Source: an uncultured Bacteroidales bacterium
GTDB lineage: Bacteria; Bacteroidota; Bacteroidia; Bacteroidales; UBA932
Reading direction: 5' to 3'
Assembly (NCBI GenBank): GCA_934725575.1
Contig: CAKVCK010000006.1
Coordinates: 62,001 to 126,000, forward strand
Length of the DNA: 64,000 nt
Shown here: positions 1 through 9,096 of the stretch, piece after piece
Position numbering within the stretch: position 1 is the first letter of the stretch
How the letters are laid out: each line of letters starts with the position of its first letter
The notes under the pieces: generated by a model
Told to the model about the DNA's origin: nothing
Database searches by the model: none
The model's input: only the letters and a program-made list of their open reading frames with translations
Position numbers and translations under genes: made by a program

Positions 1-805
1 TGCTGGCCTGGATTATGACGTTCGAGATGGAGAATACGACACCTTGCAGTCCGGCCGGCACACCGATCTCCAGCATATGCGAAAGTTCGTCCCTTTGAAT
101 GTGCATATCGTCCAGATGCAGCCTGTACGGCTCTTCCTCCTTGAGCAGGATGGACACCACCATCGCCGCGCTGAACAGGTTGGATATTCCAGTCGCTATG
201 GCCACGCCTTCCACACCCATATGGAACACGATGACGAACAGAAGGTTGAGGACGGTGTTCAGGATGCCGGCCGCTATCAGGATGTAAAGCGGCCTTCTTG
301 TGTCTCCGAGGCTTCGCAGTATCGCCGACCCGAAATTGAATATCATAATGAACGGCATCCCCAGGAAGTAGATCCGCAGATAGGACACGGCCATATTCGT
401 GACTTCCGCAGGCGTGCCCATCATCGAGTGGATTGGTTTTGCGACCGTCACTCCAAGCGCCATCAGGAATATTCCGCTGAACAATGCGACGACGGCTGAT
501 GTGCTCACGGCGCTGCGGATCCTGTCCTTGTCATTCTGTCCGATGTGGTTGGAAATGATCGCGTTCGCTCCCATCGAGATCCCTACGAACAGATTGATGA
601 GCAGGTTTATGACAGGGGCGTTGCTCCCCACCGCCGCCAAAGCCTCGCTGCTTGCGAACCGTCCCACAACCGCCACGTCCACAGAGTTGAACAGTTGCTG
701 CAGAACACTGCTTGCCGCCAACGGCAGCGCGAATGTCAGGATCTTCACGAGCAAAGGTCCGTGAAGCATATCGATCTCATTGTGCCCTAATTGCTTGGAT
801 GCCAT
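1..805 (-). CDS. MATE family efflux transporter (3' end cut off by window)
   Basis: The reverse strand reads openly from an ATG at 805 to the window edge, giving the first 268 residues. The start is chosen because the only nearby upstream ATG (810) is followed at once by a stop. The product shows an amphipathic start, then repeated hydrophobic segments. The segment around residues 25-60 (LPLAASSVLQQLFNSVDVAVVGRF) is typical of MATE exporters, including the conserved run through VDVAVVGRF, and a second conserved stretch (ILRSLGDTRRPL) lies near residue 165. The family exports drugs or metabolites across the inner membrane using an ion gradient. About 40 percent of the usual 450 residues is missing because of the window edge, so substrate and completeness cannot be judged. 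It is divergent from the M48 protease gene. Confidence 0.93.
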   Translation of the reverse strand, partial: MASKQLGHNEIDMLHGPLLVKILTFALPLAASSVLQQLFNSVDVAVVGRFASSEALAAVGSNAPVINLLINLFVGISMGANAIISNHIGQNDKDRIRSAVSTSAVVALFSGIFLMALGVTVAKPIHSMMGTPAEVTNMAVSYLRIYFLGMPFIMIFNFGSAILRSLGDTRRPLYILIAAGILNTVLNLLFVIVFHMGVEGVAIATGISNLFSAAMVVSILLKEEEPYRLHLDDMHIQRDELSHMLEIGVPAGLQGVVFSISNVIIQAS

Positions 806-1086
806 TACATTCAGCCTCCCACTAACATTTTAAAGCCACCGTGTCCGCGCGTAAAGAACAAACCAACAGGGCGATGTCCCCCATCACCCTGCCGTCACAG
901 GTACGGCTGCGTCTAAACCTTCTTTCAAAAACCGCGGCAAGTTATGCAAAAATCGTGAAAGCGCAAAAATGAAGTCGGTGGGAGTTGCGGTACCGTTTTG
1001 TTTTCCGGGGATTAATCGCTATATTTACTATATTTACAAGACGTATGTAACCTTTTATATTAATAACACTAAAAAACGAATTCATT
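806..1086. other. Divergent intergenic region between MATE pump and M48 protease
   Basis: This 281-base AT-rich gap separates two divergent genes. A 9-base unit (CTATATTTA) occurs twice in tandem at about 1018-1036; each copy resembles the -7 element TAnnTTTG but ends in A. I see no convincing -33/-7 pair, no RNA gene and no ORF that looks coding. Confidence 0.4.
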
Positions 1087-2298
1087 ATGCAGAATCTGAA
1101 TCCGACGATAGAACTGGAGAAGATCCTTGGAGGGCAGATCTACGACGCGCTGCAGGGTGGCGTTGTCGAGGCGGTGCTCAAGAAAGCCAAATTGAACAGC
1201 GGGGACGACTATTGGAGAAGCAATATGGAAGGGCACAGCATCAAGATCACGAAGCCGTTGCTCAAGGATCTTTACGGACTGTGCCAGGAGGTAAAGGACA
1301 GGCTTGGGTTCGAGGAACCGGTCGATTTCTATGTGACTGGAGACTCTACTGTCAACGCCTTCTCGGTCTCCTCGGCCGAGGAAGGAAAGCCGCACATTGT
1401 CAACCTTAACTCTTCTCTGGTCACCCTTATGACCGAGGATGAGCTGCGTTTTGTCATCGGGCACGAGCTCGGCCATCTGATCAACAGGGACAGCTCGCTC
1501 CAAAGGCTGATAATGTTCGTGTTCCCGCCGGACAACACGACACCTCCGATGACATTGCAGTACAAGATCCGGCTGCACAACCAGTTGGCCGAGCTTGTGG
1601 CCGATCGCTATGGCTATATGGCTGTAGGCAAGGTGGAGGCTTGTGTGACGGCGTTCTTCAAGATGGCGTCCGGGCTGGATCTTGCCAAGATGAATGTCAG
1701 TATGGAAGCCTTGCTGGAAGACAACAGCAGGCATCTGGACTATTTCCTGAAGGACAAAGGGCTCAACCGCGCGTCACATCCGGTCAATCCGATCAGGGTG
1801 CAGGCGCTGAGCCTGTTCGCCGGGGCGGAGTCCGAGGACGAGCTGTCAGCGGGGATGGACTCTCTGATATCGATCCTGATGAAGGTTGGAAATTCTCCGA
1901 TTGATGAATATATGGCTGACTTCATCGCGTCCGCCGGACTGATTGTGGCTGGTGCTGACGATGAGGTCACAAACGAGGAGATCAACCACATCATCGGCAC
2001 GTTGGCGCCGCTGACGATCTTCCCTCGCGTCTATCTTGAGGAGATCGCCAAGGGCGATGTCGGGGAGACTTTCTCAAAGGCTGTTTCCGCCATTCTGGAT
2101 ATCGATCCGGGAATGCGGGAGTCGATGCTGCGCTATGTGATGTCTTTGGTGCTGTCCGACAAGGACATAGCTGATGGCGAGGTTGATTTCATCTACACGT
2201 TCGGATCCAACCTTGGTTTCGGCGAGAAGGAGATCTCGACGATGTTCGCCGAGACCATCCAGCGGGAATATGTCCCGAGCCTGAACTCGATTTGTTAG
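1087..2298 (+). CDS. M48-type zinc metalloprotease with C-terminal TerB-like helical region
   Basis: The 403-residue product carries HELGH at residues 126-130 inside FVIGHELGHL, and a second motif with E169 and D173 (AELVADRYG). This is the M48 pattern HExxH plus ExxxD, where the two His and the distal Glu bind zinc. There is no signal peptide or membrane segment, so it is probably cytoplasmic, unlike HtpX. Residues from about 240 to 390 form a helical domain with repeated acidic turns (ADDEVTNEEI, IADGEVDFIY) like TerB/TelA-type domains of tellurite and stress proteins. The gene ends in a real TAG and meets the convergent GH2 gene 10 bases later. Protease family is clear; substrate is unknown. 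The fusion to a TerB-like tail is seen in uncharacterised stress proteases (recollection, not checked). Confidence 0.85.
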   Translation: MQNLNPTIELEKILGGQIYDALQGGVVEAVLKKAKLNSGDDYWRSNMEGHSIKITKPLLKDLYGLCQEVKDRLGFEEPVDFYVTGDSTVNAFSVSSAEEGKPHIVNLNSSLVTLMTEDELRFVIGHELGHLINRDSSLQRLIMFVFPPDNTTPPMTLQYKIRLHNQLAELVADRYGYMAVGKVEACVTAFFKMASGLDLAKMNVSMEALLEDNSRHLDYFLKDKGLNRASHPVNPIRVQALSLFAGAESEDELSAGMDSLISILMKVGNSPIDEYMADFIASAGLIVAGADDEVTNEEINHIIGTLAPLTIFPRVYLEEIAKGDVGETFSKAVSAILDIDPGMRESMLRYVMSLVLSDKDIADGEVDFIYTFGSNLGFGEKEISTMFAETIQREYVPSLNSIC

Positions 2299-2308
2299 AA
2301 GCTCCCTG

Positions 2309-4639
2309 TCACCCTACTGTATTTGTTGGGTTCTGGACAACCTTTATCGAGACGCTCTTGTCGCCGACCCTGACGGTGACAAGAGCGTTGGAGTTCTCAA
2401 CCGAGCGGACTATGACCTGGGCCTTGCCGCTAAACGGCTTGATTGTCATTGTGTTGCCTGCCGTTGGCCTTTCGGTCTCCTTGAATCCCGGATTGCCGTT
2501 GCCCCATCCAAGGAATGTGGCTCCTGTGACATCCACATCCAGAGTCTCGGCAGGGGAGTCGATGTCGATCACGACTACATCCTGTCCGTCGGCCTTAAGC
2601 CATTCCTTGGAAAGGGTTAGAGTTGTCCCGGAGGCTACGGCAGGATATTCATCAGTCGTGACTTTCTTCCCTTTGATGTAGCCGGTGGCGGTGAATCTCT
2701 TGGCGTCACCAACCTTCCAGGCGAGATGACCGTCTTTCGGCATATTTTTTTTACCAAGGTTTCTGCCGTCCGCGGAGAGCCTTACTTCGTCGCAGTTTGA
2801 ATATACCCACACCTCGCCTTTGTACGGGCCGCAGATGTGGACCGTAGGCTCGTCCAGCCAGGCAGCCTTGAGGTAGAAGGCCTCGTCTTTCGGGAAGCAG
2901 CAGTAGTCGAGGATTCCGAACTGCGATCCTGTGGCCGGCCAGACCATCGGGTTTGGCTCGCCGCGGTAGTCCTGTCCGGTCCAGTAGAAGAGTCCGCCAG
3001 TCCATTGGCGCTCCTTGTAGAACTTCCATCCGTGTTCGATGACATTGATCCTGCCGAGGGTGTCAACCCTGTTGAGCGGAGTCATCCAGCCTTCCTCCGG
3101 AACGGTCGCATACTTGCCTCTGGTTCCGGCTCCTGAGGTCTCCTCCGTGCCGACGACACAGTGATCCGGGAAACGCCTATGATATTCATCCACCGGATTC
3201 TGCACGATGTAGTTGTAGCCGAACACATCCACGCCCTTCACAAGCTCACGACCTCCGGAACTGCCGTAATTCGTCGGCCTTGTCGGGTCTATGCCGTGGA
3301 CATATTCACTCATTTTCCGCGCTATCCTTGTGCCGGCCTCGATGCCCTCCACGCTCCATTCCTCGTTGCCGATGCTCCAGAGAATGACGCTCGGATGGTT
3401 CCTGTCCCTTTCGATCATCCTGCGTAACTGGGTGAACTGCTCCTCGTTGACTCCAAGCTGGCGGTTCTCGTCAATCACGAGGAACCCCATCTCGTCGCAT
3501 AGGTCGAGCATCGCCGGAGAGGCTGGGTTGTGCGAGCTGCGGATGGCGTTGAAGCCGTACTTTTTGAGTTGGGTCAGGCGGTAGCGCCACAGTTCGTCAG
3601 GCACTCCGACCCCGACTCCGGCGTGGTCAAGGTGCAGGTCGCAGCCTTTCAACTTGACTTGCTTACCGTTGAGGAGGAAGCCTTCGGTCGGGCTGAACTC
3701 TATCCTGCGCACTCCGAAGCGGCATTTCTGCTCGTCCGAGAGGATTCCGTCATAATAAAGGCGGATCTCGACGGTGTAGAGATAAGGGTCTTCAAGGCTC
3801 CAAAGATGGTCCGGCGCGTTGTCGGGAGCGGTGACGGCGAAGCCGTTCTTATATTCAAAGGTTATGAGATGGTCGTACGTCTTGACTTTGTTTCCTTCGG
3901 CGTCAAAGAGGGTGATCTCGGTCATTACTTTTGTCCTGTCAAGCGTGTCGCTGGCCATAACGGTCTCAAATTTCGGGAAACCGCCTGTCATATCCAATGA
4001 ATATGGCCTTACGGCGACCGGCCCGGCCTTGCGGAGCCAGACGTTTCGGTATATTCCCGCACCCTCGTAGTACTAGCCTTCCTCGGTGGACGCGTCGCAA
4101 CGCACCGTGATGACGTTGTCGCCTCCGTAGGTAAGGTAAGGACTTAGATCGTAAACCCTTGACGCATAGCCGCTTCTCTCGTGGCCGAGGTAGAAGCCGT
4201 TGCAGAACACCTCACTGTCCCGGAATATTCCCTCAAACTCGATGCTGACCTGTTTGCCGTAGTCTTCCGCCGGAATGGCCAGATGCTTTCTGTACCAGCC
4301 GACAGAGTTCTCCGGGTAGTTCCATCCGACGCATTTGTAGCCGTGGGAATGGCTGGCGTTCTTGCTGTACGGCAGATCGACGACCCAGTCGTGCGGCAGG
4401 TTGACCTCCCGCCATCCACTGTCATCGAAGTTCTGCATAATCGGAGACTTGCTTTGCCCGGCGGTGCCGGCCTTCGAGAAATAGGTGAAATATTCGGTGC
4501 CGTGCGTGAAGTCCTTCTTCATTGAAGACGCGTCGCCAAGGGAGAACACCCATCCATTGTTCAAAAGTTCGCGGAAGCCGTCGGCGTGAAGGGTCGCCGC
4601 GGCAAGCAGAGCCACGATTGCCAGTATAGTCTTTTTCAT
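2309..4639 (-). pseudogene. Glycoside hydrolase family 2 (beta-galactosidase-like), interrupted by in-frame TAG
   Basis: Starting at the ATG at 4639, a signal peptide (MKKTILAIVALLAAATLHADG) leads into a GH2 sugar-binding domain. Codon 189 (4073-4075) is TAG. The same frame then continues without a gap as YYEGAGIYRNVWL to the stop at 2309. In GH2 enzymes this spot normally reads EGW(W/Y)YEGAGIYR, so a Trp TGG to TAG change is the simplest explanation. Downstream the catalytic barrel is complete: acid/base Glu near residue 426 (SIGNEEW), nucleophile Glu near 500 (GTEETS), and a C-terminal beta domain. Apart from the stop the gene looks freshly intact, about 776 residues. Readthrough or a base-calling error cannot be excluded. 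As it stands only a short N-terminal fragment would be made, unless translation restarts at a Met after the stop. Confidence 0.88.
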
Positions 4640-4720
4640 ATTCGCCGAATTTACGAAAATATTCCCGGAATCGGTGGATTTGAAATGATGTTTTTTGAGG
4701 CGGTTTTGCTTTGGAATCAC

Positions 4721-4728
4721 TATCTTTG
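4721..4728 (+). promoter_or_regulatory. Candidate -7 element for yicC
   Basis: TATCTTTG matches the Bacteroidetes -7 consensus TAnnTTTG exactly and lies 59 bases before the yicC ATG. TTTG at 4694-4697 could be the -33 element, but the 23-base gap is longer than the usual 19-21. Confidence 0.5.
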
Positions 4729-4787
4729 CGCCGGAAGCGGGATCCTGCTGCGATGAATCCCGGTCCGAGTGGTAAAATTTTACGAAT

Positions 4788-5675
4788 ATGATCAAGTCAA
4801 TGACCGGTTACGGCAAGGCTGAGGCCGTCCTGGAGACAGGGAAACTCACCATCGAGATCAAGACGCTGAACGGCAAGAACTCCGACGCGAACATCAAGTC
4901 ATCACTCCTTCCAAAGGACAAGGAATTGCTTGTGCGCAGGAAACTCACGGATTCGCTCGTGCGCGGCACGATTGACATCTACATCAACTGGGAACCGAAG
5001 GCCGGCGGAATGGCCAAGCAGATCAACAAAGAACTTCTCCGGGAATATTATGACCAGCTGATGGATTTCGGCTCGTCTCTCCCTGTGTTCGACTCATTGA
5101 GTTTCAACCCGAACACGATGCTAGCCTCCATCCTGCGCTTCCCTGACGTGATGGACAACTCCCGGCAGGACATCATCACCGAGGAGAACTGGCCGGTAGT
5201 GGAAAAGGCTATTGATGAGGCTCTTGCCGCTGTCAATGACTATCGTGCAAAGGAGGGGGAGGCTCTCTATAAGGATGTCACCTCAAGGGTGCGGAACATC
5301 CTTGACCTTGAGAATCAGGTGGAGGGCTTCGAGAAGGAGAGGATCGACGCCGTGAGGGAGAAACTGATGAAGAATCTTGAGGCTCTCCAGCAGAAGGTGG
5401 ATCCGTCCCGTTTTGAGCAGGAGATGATCTTCTACCTTGAGAAACTGGACATCAACGAGGAGAAAGTCCGTCTTCGCCAGCACTGCAAGTACTTCATGGA
5501 CACCATTGACGGTGAGGAATATCCCGGCCGCAAGCTTGGCTTCATAATCCAGGAGATGGGCCGTGAGATCAACACGACCGGTTCCAAGGCCAACCACTCC
5601 GGCATCCAGAAGCTCGTTGTCCGTATGAAGGACGAGCTGGAGAAGATCCGCGAGCAGTCTATGAACATCCTTTAG
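4788..5675 (+). CDS. yicC: YicC/YloC family endoribonuclease
   Basis: The 295-residue protein begins MIKSMTGYGKAE, the hallmark N-terminus of the family (MTG[YF]G within the first ten residues). It ends with the second hallmark block, FIIQEMGREINTTGSKA, in the DUF1732 region, where the conserved acidic and Asn residues sit. Length is normal for the family (about 290). YicC-type proteins are described as manganese-dependent endoribonucleases involved in RNA decay and stationary-phase fitness. The start ATG (4788) is embedded in the motif GAATATG, and the last codons and TAG stop lie inside a perfect 15-base-pair inverted repeat (5655-5689). It is divergent from the GH2 gene and convergent with rmuC. 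Confidence 0.95.
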   Translation: MIKSMTGYGKAEAVLETGKLTIEIKTLNGKNSDANIKSSLLPKDKELLVRRKLTDSLVRGTIDIYINWEPKAGGMAKQINKELLREYYDQLMDFGSSLPVFDSLSFNPNTMLASILRFPDVMDNSRQDIITEENWPVVEKAIDEALAAVNDYRAKEGEALYKDVTSRVRNILDLENQVEGFEKERIDAVREKLMKNLEALQQKVDPSRFEQEMIFYLEKLDINEEKVRLRQHCKYFMDTIDGEEYPGRKLGFIIQEMGREINTTGSKANHSGIQKLVVRMKDELEKIREQSMNIL

Positions 5676-5689
5676 ATGTTCATAGACTG
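5655..5689. repeat. Perfect 15-bp inverted repeat spanning the yicC stop codon
   Basis: Bases 5655-5669 are the exact reverse complement of 5675-5689, with a 5-base loop (CTTTA, 5670-5674). The left arm encodes the last residues of YicC (QSMNI) and the TAG stop bridges loop and right arm. There is no T-run after the stem, so it is not a standard intrinsic terminator. Confidence 0.85.
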
Positions 5690-5696
5690 TCCATCC

Positions 5697-5785
5697 AACC
5701 CCCAGTCGCTTCGCGACAGCCCCGGTGGAGCATTGGGGAGCGTTCTCCCCAAACCCCTTGAGTCGCTTACGCTCCGAGTTTTATA
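5697..5785. repeat. Short palindrome cluster between yicC and rmuC (REP-like)
   Basis: Two further stems follow the yicC hairpin: GTCGC-TTC-GCGAC (5705-5717) and TTGGGGAG-CGTT-CTCCCCAA (5733-5752). Then comes a third GC-rich piece (AGTCGCTTACGCTCCGAG) that repeats part of the first. The stretch has no ORF and lies between convergent genes. It looks like a repetitive extragenic palindrome, perhaps also stopping transcription from both sides. Confidence 0.55.
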
Positions 5786-7246
5786 TTATTCGTTGGTGAG
5801 AGTTTCGGAGAGCTCGGGTGGGATTATGGACTCGGGACCGGTCTTGCGGGCTCCGGGTTTTATTTTGGCCTGGGACTTCTTGGGGGAGAGGCCGAGTCTC
5901 TCCAGCTTTTGGATCTTCTTGACGACACTCTGGTTGGACTCGGTCAGTTTCTTGGTCGAGGTCTCGTAGGCAGTCTGGGCCTTGCCGAGCATGGTTCCGA
6001 TCGCCACATAGCTTTCCATCCAGCCGCTGAGCTGGCTCATCAGCTCCTCGGCTGTCTTGTAAACCTCGGCGATGTTCTTCTCCTGGTTCGCCTGCTTCCA
6101 TGCCATCTGGATCATATTCAGAACTATCACGAGAGTCATCTGGCTCACGATCAACACATTGTTGTCCTTGGCCACCTGCCAGAGCATCGGATCCTCCTCC
6201 AGCATAAGCCTGAACGCCCCCTCGACCGGGATGAACATCAGATTGTAGTTCACTTTCCGCCTCCCTTCCGGAATATACGAGGCGTAGTCCTTGGTCTTAA
6301 GCTCGTCCACGTGCTTGCGGACACTCTCGACGTGCGCCTTGGCGAACCTCACGCGGTCCTCAACCTTCTCCGCGTTGATATATTCCTTGTAAGAGTTCAG
6401 ACTGACCTTTGAATCGATGATGACGGTCGTGTCGTCCGGGTAAAGCACCATCACGTCCGGGATCATCGTCCTGCCGCCCTCGCTCTTGATCTCATGCCCG
6501 GCCTCGTCCGTCATCACGCTCTGGGTGAAGAAGTGCACGCCTTCCACCAGCCCGGCGTTCTTCAGCACGTCGGTCAGCAGCATCTCGCCGAAGTCTCCCT
6601 GCACCTTTGAATATCCCGTAAGCGCGTTCGCGAGGTTTCTGGCCTCGTCTCCCACCGCCTGCGACCGCTCCATCACATTGTGAATATGCTCTTTCAGCTG
6701 CGCGCTTTGCTCCACGGCCTCCTTTCTGGACTCCTGCACGGCCTTGCCGAACTCGGCGAACTTCTCCTGTATCGGTTTCAGAAGATCGGAGATCGACTCC
6801 GCGCTCTGCCTCTTGAACTCGGAACTGTTGTCCGCCGACAGGGCCTTGAACGCATCCTTCATATTCTCAAGTTCTTTTGCATGCTGCTCCTTCTGCATAT
6901 TCAAAGCCCTTTCCTGCGCCTCCTTCTGCTCCGCCATCGCCTTTTCCTGGATTTCCCTTTGGGCGGCCATAGCTTTCTCCTGAGCTTGCCTTTGTGTTTC
7001 AAGCGCTTTCTCCTGCTCCTCCCTGAGCCGGCTTTCATATTCATCCCTGGCCTTGAGTGTGCTTTCCAGCGCCGCCTTCTCTCCGGTCAGTTCCATCAGC
7101 CGCCTCCGGAGATCGTCCTCCGCGTCCTCATATTCCTTGGCAATCCTTTGCCTCTCCGCCGCATTCCGCTGAATGACAACAAGAAGCGCCACCACGGCGG
7201 CCACCGCCACCGCCGAGAGCAAAATTATTATTATCGTGAAGTTCAT
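5786..7246 (-). CDS. rmuC: RmuC-type DNA recombination protein
   Basis: The 486-residue product has an N-terminal membrane anchor (residues 3-27, IIIILLSAVAVAAVVALLVV). A long charged coiled coil of about 140 residues rich in Glu, Gln and Ala follows, then the conserved RmuC domain (GDFGEMLLTDVLKNAGL, IPDVMVLYPDDTTVIIDSKV, FIPVEGAF). RmuC proteins are predicted to have a PD-(D/E)xK-like nuclease fold and limit inversions between short inverted repeats in E. coli. The DVMV...IIDSKV block fits such an active site. The length and domain order are normal. It is convergent with yicC, and its upstream neighbour is a toxin-antitoxin pair read the other way. Confidence 0.95.
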   Translation of the reverse strand: MNFTIIIILLSAVAVAAVVALLVVIQRNAAERQRIAKEYEDAEDDLRRRLMELTGEKAALESTLKARDEYESRLREEQEKALETQRQAQEKAMAAQREIQEKAMAEQKEAQERALNMQKEQHAKELENMKDAFKALSADNSSEFKRQSAESISDLLKPIQEKFAEFGKAVQESRKEAVEQSAQLKEHIHNVMERSQAVGDEARNLANALTGYSKVQGDFGEMLLTDVLKNAGLVEGVHFFTQSVMTDEAGHEIKSEGGRTMIPDVMVLYPDDTTVIIDSKVSLNSYKEYINAEKVEDRVRFAKAHVESVRKHVDELKTKDYASYIPEGRRKVNYNLMFIPVEGAFRLMLEEDPMLWQVAKDNNVLIVSQMTLVIVLNMIQMAWKQANQEKNIAEVYKTAEELMSQLSGWMESYVAIGTMLGKAQTAYETSTKKLTESNQSVVKKIQKLERLGLSPKKSQAKIKPGARKTGPESIIPPELSETLTNE

Positions 7247-7561
7247 AACCTTAACTATTCTTTCGTAACCAATCTCTGAATATCAAGTCGTTGATTTGTT
7301 TCAGTTGACCATTGTCATAATTACGTAAAACGACATTTTGTAAAGTAACATAATGTAATATTACGTAAAATTTCCGAAAAACTCAACGTGATGATAAAAA
7401 ACACATAGAATTGCAAAGAAACAGAAAAAGTTCGGTTCTTACCCCCTGCACAGTTTGGTTTGCGGTTGGGAATCTCATAACTTGCTTTTTGTCCGGTTCG
7501 AGATTGACAAAAATAATTTCGGACGGGTGTCGTATTTTGGAAACTTTGTTTTATATTTGTG
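7247..7561. other. AT-rich intergenic region between rmuC and the toxin gene
   Basis: This 315-base gap holds the 10-mer TTACGTAAAA twice, at 7321-7330 and 7361-7370, exactly 40 bases apart. Each contains the palindrome TTACGTAA. At the right end TATATTTG (7552-7559) matches the -7 consensus but sits directly against the toxin ATG at 7562, which would make a nearly leaderless message. No ORF or RNA gene is evident. Confidence 0.45.
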
Positions 7562-7894
7562 ATGTTTAAGCTGATATTATTGGATGACGCTCGCAGATTT
7601 CTAAAGGAGCAGCCTCATCAAGTGATGAAGAAAATTATCTACAACATAGATAGAGTAGTCGGAGGAGAGATCAATGCCGAACTTTTTAAGAAACTTGAAG
7701 GAAAGAATATATGGGAATTCAGGACATTATATAATGGACGCTCTTATAGACTTTTCGCGTTTTGGGATTCTTGTAATGGGACTTTTGTGATAGTTACGCA
7801 CGGAATCGTGAAGAAGACACAAAGAACTCCCAGTAAAGAGATATTGAAGGCTGAAGCTATAATGAAAGAATATCTAAAGGATCGAAAAAGATGA
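7562..7894 (+). CDS. RelE/HigB-like toxin of a type II toxin-antitoxin pair
   Basis: The product of about 110 residues reads as a small basic RelE/ParE-fold protein: an N-terminal helix-helix (LLDDARRFLKEQPHQVMKKI), then strands with IWEFRTLYNGRSYRLFAFWD and FVIVTHGIVKKTQRTP, then a Lys-rich tail (EYLKDRKR). The block WEFR...YRLF...HGI.KKTQ.TP is the signature of the phage Gp49/HigB branch. Such toxins cut mRNA on the ribosome. I use the ATG at 7562 rather than the GTG before it. It overlaps the next gene by four bases (ATGA), so the pair is translationally coupled, with the toxin first as in higBA. Its codons are more AT-rich than those of neighbouring core genes, which suggests transfer. 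Confidence 0.88.
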   Translation: MFKLILLDDARRFLKEQPHQVMKKIIYNIDRVVGGEINAELFKKLEGKNIWEFRTLYNGRSYRLFAFWDSCNGTFVIVTHGIVKKTQRTPSKEILKAEAIMKEYLKDRKR

Positions 7895-8220
7895 CAAATA
7901 TGAAAACGTACACATTTGATGAGGTCAAGGACGAACTTCTTGGAAAAGTGGGAACTCCGGAACGTGATGAACACGATCGCAAGGTGGCTGAAGCGGTCAA
8001 TGCCTTCAGACTCGGAGAGGTGGTCCGGGAGCGTCGCCTGGATCAGAATCTGACCCAGGAGGAGCTCGGTAGGCGGATGGGAGTGAAGAAGTCCCAGATC
8101 TCCAAGTTAGAGAGAGGGGACGACATGTCCCTGCGCTCGATGCGCCGGGTTTTCCGCGCGTTGGGAGTCGAGTCCGCCACGCTTGATCTCGGGGCGGCCG
8201 GAAAGGTCACATTGTGGTGA
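7891..8220 (+). CDS. XRE/HigA-like antitoxin with helix-turn-helix
   Basis: This 109-residue protein has a Cro/C1-type helix-turn-helix at about residues 45-100 (RLDQNLTQEELGRRMGVKKSQISKLERG). Its N-terminal half is acidic and likely binds the toxin. The ATG overlaps the toxin stop by four bases. The antitoxin would neutralise the upstream toxin and repress the shared promoter. GC content rises sharply within this gene compared with the toxin, so the two halves of the module differ in composition. Confidence 0.88.
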   Translation: MTNMKTYTFDEVKDELLGKVGTPERDEHDRKVAEAVNAFRLGEVVRERRLDQNLTQEELGRRMGVKKSQISKLERGDDMSLRSMRRVFRALGVESATLDLGAAGKVTLW

Positions 8221-8227
8221 TTGACTA

Positions 8228-9073
8228 TTATTTGTCTTTCGGAAAAGGAAGTTCTTCCGGTGACTGAATATGATCGAGGGCTTTCTCTGAAGTCACAACG
8301 CTATGTCCAAGGCGTTTCTCGAAATCCATTCTGGCGGTTTTGGCCACTTCGGCACCGTCCTTGGCGACAGTTGCATTTTCAGAGAGTCCATCTGGATTGC
8401 GATTTTTGCTAAGCTGTGTGGCTGACTCTTCGGCTAATGCGTTAAGAAGCAATTCCATATTGGTCATATTGTCGCGCAGATTATCCTTGGTAAGCCCTTT
8501 GAGTTTCTTATATTCTCGTGTTGTCAGGCCACTCCAGGTTTTTGACATTAGATCTGTCAGGAAAGCAAAATCAATCTCCTTATTGACTCCGCCTCTCTTC
8601 CATTCGTCAGTAAGCCCTTTGCGGATCTCTATAGTCTTGATCCTTCGATTGATCCATGGCTCGGAATAACCCAGACGCCTATAATCGGCAATGGCTTGAT
8701 CGATGCTTAATTCAGGATCAATCATTTGATCAACTCTTGTTGCGGAGACTTGTGCCATCCAACGCTTGAAGGATTCCGCATTCTTTGAAGGAATTGCTTG
8801 AATGATCCTGAATATGCCTTCGAGAGTTGAATAATTCTCTTTCTGAGGACCTCCGGATGTTTGTACCGTAAGGGGGTGGACAATTTGTCCCCACCCTTGT
8901 GCCAGTTCAGGGTCTCGTCTCCTCATCTTTGCGATATAGTCCTTTGCGTTAACAGTACCGGTCAGCACTGTGACAACGTCCTTTACAGAGAAGAACCATT
9001 TCTCATCCTCCTCACTCCAAACTGTATGAACCTTGCGGTTCTCAAACAGTTGCATTTTCTCCGTGTTCCCCAT
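8228..9073 (-). CDS. BRO-N / DinD-like antirepressor family protein
   Basis: From the ATG at 9073 the product is 281 residues. The first 110 residues resemble the BRO-N domain of phage antirepressors (MQLFENRKVHTVWSEEDEKW, FFSVKDVVTVLTG, YSTLEGIFRIIQAI). The remainder is helical (YRRLGYSEPWINRRIKTIEIRKGLTDEW), as in DinD-like chromosomal relatives. The start is set by a strong promoter at 9097-9127, which leaves the longer upstream reading frame outside the transcript. Function is unknown; related proteins are phage or damage-responsive regulators. It is convergent with the toxin-antitoxin pair, only 7 bases away. Confidence 0.75.
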   Translation of the reverse strand: MGNTEKMQLFENRKVHTVWSEEDEKWFFSVKDVVTVLTGTVNAKDYIAKMRRRDPELAQGWGQIVHPLTVQTSGGPQKENYSTLEGIFRIIQAIPSKNAESFKRWMAQVSATRVDQMIDPELSIDQAIADYRRLGYSEPWINRRIKTIEIRKGLTDEWKRGGVNKEIDFAFLTDLMSKTWSGLTTREYKKLKGLTKDNLRDNMTNMELLLNALAEESATQLSKNRNPDGLSENATVAKDGAEVAKTARMDFEKRLGHSVVTSEKALDHIQSPEELPFPKDK

Positions 9074-9096
9074 AGCCGAATCATTTTCTTCTCCGA

